Source: Sphingopyxis macrogoltabida
GTDB lineage: Bacteria > Pseudomonadota > Alphaproteobacteria > Sphingomonadales > Sphingomonadaceae
DNA length: 64,000 nt
Reading direction: 5' to 3'
Assembly: GCF_001307295.1 (NCBI RefSeq)
Contig: NZ_CP012700.1
Location: 1,491,001-1,555,000 of the forward strand
The first letter of the stretch is position 1. The number at the start of each line of letters is the position of its first letter. The notes under the pieces were generated by a model. It was not told the DNA's origin. It ran no database searches and was given only the letters and a program-made list of their open reading frames with translations. The translations under genes were made by a program, and so were the position numbers. This document shows, piece by piece, positions 17,257 to 25,922 of the stretch.

Positions 17257-17503
17257 ATTCTAATGACTGTGAAGGACCAAGGTCCGCATAAAGACGCTTC
17301 CTTGATCTTCTCCGACACGACGGGCGAAGCCGGGCAAAGAGAACATGTGCGAGAACATGCGCCGGTGCCTTTAGTCGTGAAACGACCTGGACATTGCATC
17401 GGCTACCCGGCCATCGGCGCGCCGTCGTTCAAGCGCACTTCATTTGCAGTGAGGATGCCCGACGACTAATCCCATTGGTAGAACATTGATGCTGCCGGTG
17501 AGG

Positions 17504-17977
17504 TCAAAACCTCAGTAAACGGCGTTTGATTGGAGTGGATTGAATCACATCTGCTGTCGTCGCCGCATAGGGAAGAAATCGATCAATCAACCGTTCGAGC
17601 TCTCTCAAATCTGTAACATAAGCCTTGGCGACTAAGCAATTATCGCCTGTCACGCGGTCAGCTTCCACCATTTCAGGTGTTTCAGCGAGCATTGCGACTA
17701 TGCGTGGTATCTCACCAGCAGCGGGACGCAGACGAAAATGGGCACCGATCGGCTGTCCGACCACCTGGTTATCGACTGTGATCGTGTAACCGGCAATTAC
17801 ACCTGAATCTTCCAATCGACGCATTCGTTCCGTTGCGCTTGGCGAGGATAATCCGATTATTCGAGCAATCTCGCGTATCGTGAGACGCGCATTTTGGCTT
17901 AGCGCAAGGCAAATAGCTCGATCAACAGGGTCAAGGGCGCGCGCGATGTACCGGCTTCGGTTCATGATGAAAGTCAT
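17504..17977 (-). CDS. Lrp/AsnC-family transcriptional regulator
   Basis: About 157 residues from ATG 17977; ATG 17965 is equally possible, and the frame stays open to 18031. The N-terminal HTH is LDPVDRAICLALSQNARLTIREIARIIGLSSPSATERMRRLEDSGVI, followed by the AsnC ligand domain (RIVAMLAETPEMVEADRVTGDNCLVAKAYVTDLRELERLIDRFLPY). Such proteins sense amino acids and control related genes. Its target is unclear because both neighbours are insertion sequences or unknown genes. Intact. Confidence 0.9.
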   Translation of the reverse strand: MTFIMNRSRYIARALDPVDRAICLALSQNARLTIREIARIIGLSSPSATERMRRLEDSGVIAGYTITVDNQVVGQPIGAHFRLRPAAGEIPRIVAMLAETPEMVEADRVTGDNCLVAKAYVTDLRELERLIDRFLPYAATTADVIQSTPIKRRLLRF

Positions 17978-18223
17978 GCTCCGTGCGCCTATTTTTGGAC
18001 ATACCGGGAAAGCGGGATTGACCCCGTTCATGCGCTGGCGTTCGCAATAAACAACATTCGACCAGACCGGGAATGTGGGCAGGTTCGACGCCTAAGCGAT
18101 CGCGCGTGCAATTCGCGCTACCCGCAAAGCAGGGCAAAATCGTATGCTGGCGCCGTCCCGGCTATCTGAACTGGCTTAGCCTTGCGCCGCAAATCACAGC
18201 CATAGGCGACGATGCCCCGACAG

Positions 18224-18529
18224 CTATTTGTAAAGCTCGCGGGCATGATCTTCCCTTGCCTTGCGAACGGCGCGCAACACCCTGACGATCTCCCGCTCAA
18301 CGGCCTTCTCGCTGATACCGAGCCGATGCGCGATACGGTCGTATCCAAGATTTTCAAAGCGGTGCATCAGGAACACTTCGCGAGTGCGCTTCGGCAAGCG
18401 GGCTATCGCCCACTCGACCCGCGCAATCTCCGGGTCGACATGTTCGTCAAGTCTTGGAACCACCGGGGGCGGGACCAACAGGTCTCGGATCGTGCGCGCG
18501 AAGCGGGCGGCCATGTTGTCCTCAGCCAC
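18224..18529 (-). CDS. Small sigma-factor region 4-like HTH protein
   Basis: 101 residues. The C-terminal 65 resemble sigma-70 region 4: IARLPKRTREVFLMHRFENLGYDRIAHRLGISEKAVEREIVRVLRAVRKA. Region 2 is absent, so it is not a complete ECF sigma factor; it may be a DNA-binding regulator or an antagonist. Its start overlaps the end of the IS21-split gene by 8 bases, so the two were one transcription unit before the insertion. Confidence 0.7.
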   Translation of the reverse strand: MAEDNMAARFARTIRDLLVPPPVVPRLDEHVDPEIARVEWAIARLPKRTREVFLMHRFENLGYDRIAHRLGISEKAVEREIVRVLRAVRKAREDHARELYK

Positions 18530-19182
18530 GGGCTTTCCTCCGCCTAGGGCGAGAGTGTCCGGTTATGTCACGCACATGGTCCAGCAGTTCTCTGAGTAAG
18601 AGTGGAATGTCCGGCAGCGATGCGGGGACCGGGGGGCGCGAACCGTGGATGTCCGGATTTCGCCAGACGTTATAGGGCGAGAGCACAGTGGCCAGGCGCT
18701 CTAGTTCCGGGGATTGATAATTGAGGCCGGTCACATTGGCATATGCCAGTGCCGTGCTGATGTGCAGGCCGATGTTCCGGGCGCACCATCGATCATCAAA
18801 ACCAACATCCAGGAGATGCGAGCTTATCGCCATCTGGGCAACGATGCCGGTCTGGTACAGAAGATCGCCCGTATCGGGGAAACGCAATTCCTCAATCGCG
18901 AGGGCGAAACTCTCGCCGTTCCGATAGCGAACTGCGCTTAATACCCGGCCCTCGCGTGATCTCACTAGCATCGGGAATGCGGGGCGCTGATCCTCCAATA
19001 AAGGTGTCAAACGGCGTTCAAAAGGGACCCCCGATCGGCGTCGAAGAGGGACCCCCTTTTCGGATAATATGATGCTGGTTTGTTGAAGATGGCCTTGCGC
19101 TGCGTGCGGCGGAGGGCGGGCGTAGCCCGACCGGAGGCGCGCGCAGCGCAAGATAGATTTTTGAAGGCGCCGAAGGTGGCTG

Positions 19183-19914
19183 TCAGCTGCGGTTTTTGAA
19201 GCGCCAGCTGTCGTTGCCCGTCTCGACGATATCGCAGTGGTGGGTGACGCGGTCGAGCAGCGCCGTGGTCATCTTGGGATCGCCGAACACGGTCGGCCAT
19301 TCGCCGAAGGCGAGGTTCGTGGTGATGATGACGCTGGTCCGCTCATAAAGCTTGCTGATGAGGTGGAACAGCAACTGCCCTCCCGAGCGGGCGAACGGCA
19401 GATAACCGAGCTCGTCGAGCACGATCAGGTCGAGCCGCGACAGCTGCGCCGCCAGGGTCCCGCCTTTGCCGATCCGGGTCTCCTCTTCGAGGCGTGTCAC
19501 CAGATCGACGGTGTTGAAGTAGCGGGCGCGAGCGCCCCTTCGCACGACATTGGCGGTGATCGCGATGGCGAGGTGGGTCTTGCCTGTCCCCGTGCCGCCG
19601 ACCAGCACGATATTGCGGCGAGGCGGGAGGAAGGAGCCATCGTGAAGGGAGCGGATCATCTCCTCATTGATCGGTGTGCCCTCGAAGCTGAACCGCTCCA
19701 GGTCCTTCACCACGGGCAGCCTCGCAGCCGTCATCCGATAGCGGATGGAGGCTGCATCCCGGTGGGTCGCCTCAGCACGGAGCAGGTCGGTCAGTATCTC
19801 CATGGTGGTGCGCTTGCGCTGGAGGCCGGTGGTGACCGCCTCGTCGAACGCCGCCGCCATGCCCTTGAGTCCGAGGCCGCGCATCGTGTCGATCATATCA
19901 TGCCGCTGCATCAT
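19183..19914 (-). CDS. istB: IS21 helper ATPase IstB
   Basis: About 243 residues from ATG 19914, overlapping istA by 17 bases. An AAA+ ATPase of the DnaC/IstB type: Walker [15 protein letters not shown], Walker [15 protein letters not shown], sensor [12 protein letters not shown]. It regulates target choice by IstA. The typical C-terminus [20 protein letters not shown] is present. Confidence 0.95.
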   Translation of the reverse strand: MMQRHDMIDTMRGLGLKGMAAAFDEAVTTGLQRKRTTMEILTDLLRAEATHRDAASIRYRMTAARLPVVKDLERFSFEGTPINEEMIRSLHDGSFLPPRRNIVLVGGTGTGKTHLAIAITANVVRRGARARYFNTVDLVTRLEEETRIGKGGTLAAQLSRLDLIVLDELGYLPFARSGGQLLFHLISKLYERTSVIITTNLAFGEWPTVFGDPKMTTALLDRVTHHCDIVETGNDSWRFKNRS

Positions 19915-21412
19915 AGCCTCGCAGCAGATCATAGCGGGCACAGTCGGCGAGCGGAGGATGCTGCAGCATCCGGTCTTCCGAAGTGACGATGCTGTGGGGT
20001 GTCGCCGGCTCGCGGCGCCGGGAGAGGATGTTGAGGATCAGCTCGTCGCTGGCCGTTCCGTTCGCCAACGCTTCGCGCACGGCAGCCTCTACCGGCTCCA
20101 GGCCATCGGTGAGCACCGCCGAGAGGACCCGCACGAACCTGCGATCGGCCTCGTCCCCGGTGCCGAGCCTTCGCCGTAATCGGTGCAGGGCGGGCGGCAG
20201 ATCCCAGTCCTGGAACGGTGCGCCGTTACGCAGCGCGCCGGGCTTGTGCGCGAGGACCGGCAGATAATGCCAGGGATCGTATATCGTGCGGTTCCGACCG
20301 AAGTGGCGCTCATGCTCCCCGACGATCGCATCGCCGCAGCGTATGACGATGCGATCGGCATAGGAGCGCACCTGAACGGTCCGGCGTGCGGCCGTCGACA
20401 TGACCGAGTAGCGGTTGCGATCGAAGCTGATGAGGCAGGTGCCGGTGACGGCATGCTCGCTCTCATGGAAGCCGTCGAACGGTGCCAGGATCGGCTGCAG
20501 GGCCGGTCGCTCCATATCCAGCGCCTCGGCGACGGTAATATCCCCGCGTTCGGGATGGGCATGATGCTCGGCCCAGCGCCGGCACTCGGCCTCCAGCCAC
20601 CCGTTGAGCTCGGCCAGGCTGGCGAACCGGAGTCGCGGCTGGAAGAAGCGGCCTCGGATCGTCTGGACCTGCTGCTCGACCTGGCCCTTCTCCCATCCCG
20701 CCGCCGGCGAGCAGGCGGTCGGCTCGACCATGTAATGATCGGTCATGATCAGGAAGCGGCGGTTGAACACACGCTCCTTGCCGGTGAACACGGCCGTCAC
20801 CGCCGTCTTCATATTATCGTAGATACCGCGTCGCGGCACACCGCCGAAGAACGCGAACGCCCGGGCATGGGCATCGAACAGCATCTCCTGGCCCTCGCGC
20901 GGATAGGCCCGGACATAGGGTGCGCGCGAGTCGCAGAGACGCATATGCGCCACCTTCACCCGCATCGGCTTGCCGGCGATCTCCACATCCTCGTGGCTCC
21001 AGTCGAACTGGTAGGCCTCACCCGGCTGGAAGGTCATCGGGATGAACGCCGGTGCGCCTTCGCCAGCATCCTTCCGCCGCGCAGCACGCCAGCGCGCCGC
21101 ATAGCGGCGCACCGCATCATAGGATCCATCGAACCCCTCGCGCACCAGCAGGTCATGGATACGCGTCATCCGTAGCCGATCGCGGCGGCCGCGACCTTCG
21201 TTCTCCTCAAGCAGCGCATCGAGACGATCCTGATAAGGACCGATCCGCGGCAGCGGCTGGACTTTGCGCTGATAGTTGAACGCCGCCTCCGGCGACCGGA
21301 TCGCTTTGCGGACGACCTTCCGCGACAAACGAAGGTCACGAGCGATCGCCTTGATCGCCTTACCCGCTGCATGCTCACGCCGAATCCGAACCACTGTCTC
21401 CACGATCAACAT
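19898..21412 (-). CDS. istA: IS21 transposase IstA
   Basis: 504 residues: N-terminal HTH ([22 protein letters not shown]), DDE integrase core ([14 protein letters not shown] with the first Asp; [16 protein letters not shown] with the second; [21 protein letters not shown] with Glu) and the C-terminal end-binding part. Full length and open, so this copy could be active. Confidence 0.95.
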   Translation of the reverse strand: MLIVETVVRIRREHAAGKAIKAIARDLRLSRKVVRKAIRSPEAAFNYQRKVQPLPRIGPYQDRLDALLEENEGRGRRDRLRMTRIHDLLVREGFDGSYDAVRRYAARWRAARRKDAGEGAPAFIPMTFQPGEAYQFDWSHEDVEIAGKPMRVKVAHMRLCDSRAPYVRAYPREGQEMLFDAHARAFAFFGGVPRRGIYDNMKTAVTAVFTGKERVFNRRFLIMTDHYMVEPTACSPAAGWEKGQVEQQVQTIRGRFFQPRLRFASLAELNGWLEAECRRWAEHHAHPERGDITVAEALDMERPALQPILAPFDGFHESEHAVTGTCLISFDRNRYSVMSTAARRTVQVRSYADRIVIRCGDAIVGEHERHFGRNRTIYDPWHYLPVLAHKPGALRNGAPFQDWDLPPALHRLRRRLGTGDEADRRFVRVLSAVLTDGLEPVEAAVREALANGTASDELILNILSRRREPATPHSIVTSEDRMLQHPPLADCARYDLLRGYDAAA

Positions 21413-21673
21413 CCCGTTCTCGCCAACTGATCAAAACCAGTCGGCCGACTAAATCCCCGGGATGAAGGGGTCCTTTTTGCACGCCGATCACCCCACGAAG
21501 GGGGTGCCTATTGCACGCTGATCCTCAAATAAAGGCGAAGCCGGGTCGGGCGCCGGTTTGACTATCCTGACCGACTTAGATCGGGGGCTGGGGGCTTTGT
21601 TGATCATGTCGCCTCCGTCGCTGGCGTGATTCGGCCTCAATTCATCTTCCGCCGAAAAGCCTAAGCTTGTTTA

Positions 21674-21702
21674 CGCTATCGTTTATATCATAAACGGTAG
21701 CG
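21674..21702. promoter_or_regulatory. Inverted repeat just upstream of the RHH gene (putative operator)
   Basis: Arms of 13 bases, CGCTATCGTTTAT (21674-21686) and ATAAACGGTAGCG (21690-21702), pair with one mismatch around a 3-base spacer. The repeat ends 3 bases before the ATG of a ribbon-helix-helix protein and lies in the divergent region with the IS21-split gene. RHH proteins bind such repeats; autoregulation is inferred. Confidence 0.55.
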
Positions 21703-21705
21703 TAT

Positions 21706-21936
21706 ATGCAAATAAACGATGTCATTAACGCGATTCTCTTTGAGATTGTGCGCGACGCCGATAGCGACGACGGCATGGGACGCCCGCCGCTCGGAATGAA
21801 AGCCACGACCATCCGGCTATCCGTGGACACGATCCGCCGGATCGAAGCGCAGGTCGGTAACCGTCAGCTTGCGAAGTTTATTCGCGAGGCGGTCGAGCAG
21901 GAGCTGCGGCGGCGAGAAGAAGAGCAGAAGCTTTAA
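21706..21936 (+). CDS. Small ribbon-helix-helix-like protein
   Basis: 76 residues. The C-terminal half, MKATTIRLSVDTIRRIEAQVGNRQLAKFIREAVEQELRRREEE, fits a ribbon-helix-helix/CopG fold: a beta strand TIRLS and two helices. No ribosome site precedes ATG 21706, so translation may begin later (for example at MKATT, 21793) or be leaderless. Such proteins serve as antitoxins or mobile-element repressors. No toxin gene is recognisable; the next frame is split by IS256. Confidence 0.6.
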   Translation: MQINDVINAILFEIVRDADSDDGMGRPPLGMKATTIRLSVDTIRRIEAQVGNRQLAKFIREAVEQELRRREEEQKL

Positions 21937-22128
21937 GCCCCACTGTGTTGATCGACTGCGTTTTGCCTATCTGTCGCATCGATCGAAATATCGCTCCACG
22001 GGTGTCTTGCTTGGGTTTGAACCAAGACAGTTTCCTACAGACCTTGTTGGTACCGCTGGAGCGGAGGACGGCTATCAGTTCGTTAGCGTCCGCGCTCGTG
22101 GTGTAATTTCCGGTGTAGGCGATGGTGT

Positions 22129-22160
22129 ATTCCGGGGTGGGGCATGCCCCACCCCGGAAT
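22129..22160. repeat. Perfect 32-bp palindrome in the IS256 leader
   Basis: Perfect symmetry about 22144/22145: the left arm ATTCCGGGGTGGGGCA is mirrored exactly. It lies between the left end and the transposase start, so in RNA it would form a very stable hairpin. IS elements often use such hairpins to block transcription or translation entering from outside; that role is inferred. Confidence 0.7.
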
Positions 22161-22238
22161 GCGGCGTCGCTGGTGGCCACCGGGTTCATCGTTATGGTGG
22201 AGTTTGCACACTTCAACCGTGACGAAGAGGAGTTCCCG

Positions 22239-23453
22239 ATGACCGAGGACAGATTACTGATCGAAGAGCTGGCTGCAAAGGGCGGCCAACCGGATTTTTT
22301 GCGCACCATCGCCGAGAACGTGCTGCAGCTGATCATGGAGGCCGACGTTGATGGCCTGATCGGCGCGGGTCGCCACGAACGCAGCAGCGAGCGCGCGACC
22401 TGGCGCAACGGCTATCGCGACCGTTCGCTGGATACCCGGGTAGGCACGCTGAACCTGAAAATCCCCAAGCTGCGTGCTGGGTCCTATTTTCCGGGCTTCC
22501 TTGAGCCCCGCAAGATGGTCGAGAAAGCGCTGGTTGCGGTGATCCAGGAAGCGTGGATCGGCGGGGTCAGCACCCGGCGGGTCGATGAACTCGTCCAGGC
22601 CATGGGCATGACCGGCATCTCCAAGTCCACCGTCTCCAAGCTTTGCAAGGACATTGACGAGCGCGTCCATGCCTTTCTGAAACGCCCGCTCACCGGCGAA
22701 TGGCCGTATCTCTGGCTCGATGCCACCTATCTCAAGGTACGCGAAGGCGGGCGGATCATCAGCGTTGCCGCAATAATCGCCATGGCCGTCAACACCGAGG
22801 GCCGGCGCGAGATCGTCGGCCTGCATATCGGCCCCTCGGAAGCGGAGGTCTTCTGGTCCGACTTCCTGAAGGACCTTGTTCGGCGCGGTCTTACCGGCGT
22901 GAAGCTGGTCATCTCCGATGCTCACGAGGGCCTCAAGGGCGCGATCACCCGCGTCATGGGCGCCACCTGGCAGCGCTGCCGGGTGCACTTCATGCGCAAT
23001 GCCCTGTCCTATGTGCCCAAGGGCCAGAACACTGTCGTCGCCGCCGCGATCCGCCAGGTCTTCCTGCAGCCCGATCAGAAAAGCGCAACGCAGGTCTGGC
23101 GACAGGTCGCCGACCAGTTGCGCACCCGTTGGCCCAAGCTCGGCGCCTGCATGGACGAGGCCGAAACCGACGTGCTCGCCTACACCGGCTTCCCCACCCA
23201 GCACCGCACGAAGTTACACTCAACCAATCCGCTCGAGCGGCTCAACAAGGAGGTCAAGCGCCGCGCCGACGTCGTCGGAATCTTCCCGAACGAAGACAGC
23301 ATCATCCGCCTCGTCGGGGCTGTGCTGATGGAGCAGAACGACGAGTGGCAGCTCCAGCACCGATACATGCAGATCGAAGGCATGGCCGAACTCAACCAAC
23401 CCATGATCGAGGAGGAAAATCAGCCCCTACACATCACCGCCAAAGCCGCCTGA
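22239..23453 (+). CDS. IS256-family (mutator-type) transposase
   Basis: 404 residues from ATG 22239, chosen because GAGGAG precedes it at a good distance; the frame runs open upstream through the palindrome. Family motifs: WRNGYRDRSLDTRVGTLNLKIPKLRAGSYFP, YLWLDATYLKV (first Asp), VKLVISDAHEGLKGAI (second Asp), WQRCRVHFMRNAL and STNPLERLNKEVKRR (Glu). Intact. Confidence 0.95.
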   Translation: MTEDRLLIEELAAKGGQPDFLRTIAENVLQLIMEADVDGLIGAGRHERSSERATWRNGYRDRSLDTRVGTLNLKIPKLRAGSYFPGFLEPRKMVEKALVAVIQEAWIGGVSTRRVDELVQAMGMTGISKSTVSKLCKDIDERVHAFLKRPLTGEWPYLWLDATYLKVREGGRIISVAAIIAMAVNTEGRREIVGLHIGPSEAEVFWSDFLKDLVRRGLTGVKLVISDAHEGLKGAITRVMGATWQRCRVHFMRNALSYVPKGQNTVVAAAIRQVFLQPDQKSATQVWRQVADQLRTRWPKLGACMDEAETDVLAYTGFPTQHRTKLHSTNPLERLNKEVKRRADVVGIFPNEDSIIRLVGAVLMEQNDEWQLQHRYMQIEGMAELNQPMIEEENQPLHITAKAA

Positions 23454-23664
23454 CGATGGCCCACGGCCACAGCCGAAATTACACCACCTTGACGGACGCG
23501 ACCATCAGTTCGCCATCATTTGGATTCCGGCCGATGAATGTTGGTTTCCCGCCGGAGTGACCGGCTGGCGCCCGGGCCGTGTCAAATATTGGCTATCCGC
23601 GTTGAGCCACTCGCTGCTTCTTCCAGTGTCACCAACCTTGGTCGCGTCGGCGCCGGATCATTGA

Positions 23665-24144
23665 TCGCGTCCGGACAATTCAATTGCGGATTGCGACAGG
23701 TGATTTGGCCATCTTGGACGCGCCAAAATTTTTGTGGGCGGCGATTAATGCCTCACAAACTTACACAAAGCCTTACACACTTTTTGGATTGACGAAAATA
23801 AAGCTATATATTATATATGCTTACGGTTGTCTCGCCCCACTCAAAATCGAGTTCCGCAAGGAGTGCTGGTTCGAGTCCGGCCAGGGGCACCACAATCCGC
23901 ATATCATTGGGCGTAGTTTCGCCCTTAGGCCCGCCTTTTGGGCCATCCGGCGAAGCCTGGGGGCTGGTCAATGCGAGCGCGTGGCTTGCGGCAACGCACC
24001 TTCCAGCCCGATGATCCGCGCGCGATTCTCGATGTTTTCTTGGTTCGCCGTCAGGGCAAGCCCGCATAGCTATGCCTTGTTGCATCGATGCGACCCATGC
24101 GACATGCCTTCGTCAACCCGGCGGCATGCCGGCAAGGGAGAGTC
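23665..24144. other. Island-chromosome junction, no protein gene
   Basis: About 480 bases. The first 170 are A+T-rich near the tRNA scar (runs such as TATATATTATATATGC at 23805-23820). The tRNA-Leu 3' fragment lies at 23839-23892. After it come two short hairpins (GGGCG/CGCCC near 23909 and GGCCC/GGGCC near 23930), possibly terminators left from the tRNA gene, then the leader of glk. Open frames here have no family features. Confidence 0.5.
23839..23892 (+). other. tRNA-Leu(CAA) 3' fragment, attachment-site scar (att)
   Basis: Sequence from the anticodon loop (CTCAAAA, anticodon CAA) through the anticodon-stem 3' side TCGAG, variable arm TTCCGCAAGGAG, T-arm GCTGG-TTCGAGT-CCGGC, acceptor strand CAGGGGC, discriminator A and CCA. 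The 5' half of the tRNA is missing and replaced by A+T-rich sequence. This is what remains when an element integrates at a tRNA 3' end; an intact tRNA-Leu is expected at the far end, left of the window. Confidence 0.8.
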
Positions 24145-25116
24145 ATGAGCGAAGCCATCGTCACGGTCGATATTGGCGGAACCCACGCGCGCTTTGCGAT
24201 CGCCGGGGTCGAGGGCGGCCGGGTCCTCTCGCTCGGCGAAGCGACGACGCTGCACACCAGCGATCATGCGAGTTTCCAGACCGCCTGGCAGGATTTTGCG
24301 CGCCAGCAGGGCGGAAGCCTGCCGCGCGGTGTCGCGATCGCGATCGCCGGGCCGACGCGTGGTGAAATCATTCGCTTCACCAACAACCCCTGGATCATTC
24401 GCCCGGCCTTGATCCGCGAAAAGCTGGATGTCGAGCGCCACATACTCGTCAATGATTTCGAAGCCGTGGGGCACGCCGTTGCACAGGCCGATACCGCTTA
24501 TTTCGAGCGACTTTGCGGTCCTGACGAACCGCTGCCCGAAACCGGCACGATCAGCGTGATCGGTCCGGGCACCGGGCTTGGCGTCGCACATGTCTGGCGC
24601 GATGGCGGCGCTTACCGCGTCCAGGCGACCGAGGGCGGCCATATCGATTTCGCGCCGCTCGACAGCATCGAGGATGCGATCCTTGCCCGGCTGCGCAAAC
24701 GGCACCGGCGGGTGTCGATCGAACGCGTCGTGTCGGGGCCGGGTATCGTCGATATTTACGAGACGCTCGCCGCGCTCGAAGGCCGCGCGGTGACTCCGCT
24801 CGACGACAGGGCGATCTGGACCAACGCGCTGGGCGGCGAGGACAGCTTGGCAGCGGCGGCAGTCGATCGTTTCTGCCTGTCGCTAGGTAGCGTGTCGGGC
24901 GACCTCGCGCTGGCGCAGGGGGCGAGCGGGGTGGTGATTGCGGGGGGGCTTGGCTTACGGATTCGCAGCAGCCTCGTGCAATCGGGCTTTCCCGAGCGCT
25001 TCGTCGAGAAGGGGCGGTTTGAGGGCTTCATGTCGGCGCTGCCGGTGAAGCTAATCACGCATCCGCAGCCTGGCCTGTTCGGCGCCGCCGCCGCTTTCGC
25101 GCGCCAATATAGCTGA
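24145..25116 (+). CDS. glk: Glucokinase
   Basis: 323 residues from ATG 24145, preceded by AGGGAGAG; the longer frame from 24088 lacks such a site. ROK-independent bacterial glucokinase (Glk family): phosphate-binding VDIGGTHARFA (residues about 7-17), ILVNDFEAVGHAV, GPGTGLGVAHV, EGGHIDFAP and the C-terminal VVIAGGLGLRI. It phosphorylates glucose in the cytoplasm. First chromosomal gene right of the island; intact. Confidence 0.93.
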   Translation: MSEAIVTVDIGGTHARFAIAGVEGGRVLSLGEATTLHTSDHASFQTAWQDFARQQGGSLPRGVAIAIAGPTRGEIIRFTNNPWIIRPALIREKLDVERHILVNDFEAVGHAVAQADTAYFERLCGPDEPLPETGTISVIGPGTGLGVAHVWRDGGAYRVQATEGGHIDFAPLDSIEDAILARLRKRHRRVSIERVVSGPGIVDIYETLAALEGRAVTPLDDRAIWTNALGGEDSLAAAAVDRFCLSLGSVSGDLALAQGASGVVIAGGLGLRIRSSLVQSGFPERFVEKGRFEGFMSALPVKLITHPQPGLFGAAAAFARQYS

Positions 25117-25181
25117 CGCAAATATCGCTGGCGTCGCGCCGCGAAAGACGGCAGCTATGAGGCGAAAGGAAAGCGCCTCCG

Positions 25182-25922
25182 ATGTCCGCCCGTCCCGTCC
25201 TTGGCATCATCGCCTGCAACCGGCAGGTGGGAGCGGAATATGCGCAGGCGGTGATGAACCGCTATGCGACGGCGGCGATGCGCCATGCCGATTGCGCGGC
25301 GCTCCTGATCCCGTCGCTGCCCGAATATATGCGCGCCGACGAGATCGTCGGCCGTCTGGACGGCGTGCTGCTCACCGGGTCACCGTCGAATGTCGAACCG
25401 GCGCGTTATGGCGAAGACGATGCGGGCGAGGGACCGTTCGACCCCGACCGCGACCGGATGATGCGCGATCTTGTCGAGGCGGTGATTGCGGCGCAGCGCC
25501 CGCTGTTCGGCATCTGCCGGGGGTTTCAGGACATCAACGTCGCGCTCGGCGGGACGTTGCGGCGCGACACGGCGACGAACGGCGAGCTGCTGCGCCACCA
25601 TACGCCCGACGGGACGCTGTTCGACGCGATGTTCGATCATCGCCATCATGTCGACCTGGCCGAGGGCGGCATGCTGGCGTCGGCCTATGGCGCTTCGTCG
25701 CTCGACGTCAATTCGGTGCATTATCAAGGCATCGGCCGGCTCGGCGACGGCCTGTCGGTCGAGGCACGCGCCCCCGACGGGCTGGTCGAGGCGTTCAGTG
25801 CGCGGCCGAACGGCGCGCCCCTGCTCGCTGTGCAGTGGCACCCCGAATGGGCGGTCGACGGCAACAGCGAAAGCCAGACCTATTTCCACCTGCTCGGACG
25901 CGGGTTAAGGGGGGAATTATGA
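25182..25922 (+). CDS. puuD: Gamma-glutamyl-gamma-aminobutyrate hydrolase (PuuD type)
   Basis: 246 residues, class I glutamine amidotransferase-like. The nucleophile is Cys112 in LFGICRGFQDINV, with His220 and Glu222 in QWHPEW. It releases GABA from gamma-glutamyl-GABA, the last step of the gamma-glutamylated putrescine route. The remaining pathway genes lie at 26-38 kb, which supports the assignment. Confidence 0.87.
   Translation: MSARPVLGIIACNRQVGAEYAQAVMNRYATAAMRHADCAALLIPSLPEYMRADEIVGRLDGVLLTGSPSNVEPARYGEDDAGEGPFDPDRDRMMRDLVEAVIAAQRPLFGICRGFQDINVALGGTLRRDTATNGELLRHHTPDGTLFDAMFDHRHHVDLAEGGMLASAYGASSLDVNSVHYQGIGRLGDGLSVEARAPDGLVEAFSARPNGAPLLAVQWHPEWAVDGNSESQTYFHLLGRGLRGEL

Larger units (their letters stand above)
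19005..21527 (-). mobile_element. IS21-family insertion sequence, complete (2,523 bp)
   Basis: Flanked by a perfect 8-base duplication AATAAAGG (18997-19004 and 21528-21535). The left end starts TGTCAAACGGCG and the right end, read inward, TGAGGATCAGCG. Each end carries two copies of a GGCGTxCAAAAGGGACCCCC-like block, the multiple transposase-binding sites usual for IS21. It encodes istA and istB, both intact. Confidence 0.93.
18522..21607 (-). pseudogene. Unknown gene split by IS21 (reconstructs to 184 residues)
   Basis: The 3' part lies at 18522-18996 and the 5' part at 21528-21607. Removing IS21 and one copy of its 8-base duplication joins them in frame into 555 bases. ATG 21607 has GGAGG upstream. 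The product begins MINKAPSPRSKSVRIVKPAP, then LLEDQRPAFPMLVRSREG, and ends in a basic tail (HSRPRRRKARG). No family was recognised. Only a chimeric frame starting inside the IS (19151) remains open. The rebuilt gene overlaps the sigma-like gene by 8 bases, so the pair probably acted together. Confidence 0.8.
22082..23503 (+). mobile_element. IS256-family insertion sequence, complete (1,422 bp)
   Basis: An 8-base duplication ATCAGTTC flanks it (22074-22081 and 23504-23511). The ends are imperfect inverted repeats of about 35 bases sharing GCGTCCG and GTGGTGTAATTTC (the reverse complement at the right end). It carries one transposase gene of the mutator type. Ends and gene are intact. Confidence 0.92.
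21938..23664 (+). pseudogene. Open frame interrupted by IS256, function unknown
   Basis: Removing IS256 and one duplication copy joins 5' sequence ending EDGYQF (22081) in frame to AIIWIPADECWFPAGVTGWRPG (from 23512), with a stop at 23662-23664. The joined frame is open for 121 codons back to 21869, but no ATG with a ribosome site was found and its first part overlaps the RHH gene. It may have been translationally coupled to that gene or already be decayed. No family assigned. Confidence 0.4.

Noticed and set aside
17263..17469. Plus-strand frame after the IS66 fragment
   Set aside because: No recognisable features; begins at the IS junction, and no matching frame was found across the restored target.
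18522..19151. The 209-codon chimeric frame as a real gene
   Set aside because: Its first part is IS21 end sequence; the true start lies beyond the IS at 21607.
23839..23892. A functional tRNA-Leu gene
   Set aside because: The 5' half (acceptor 5' strand, D-arm and 5' side of the anticodon stem) is missing.
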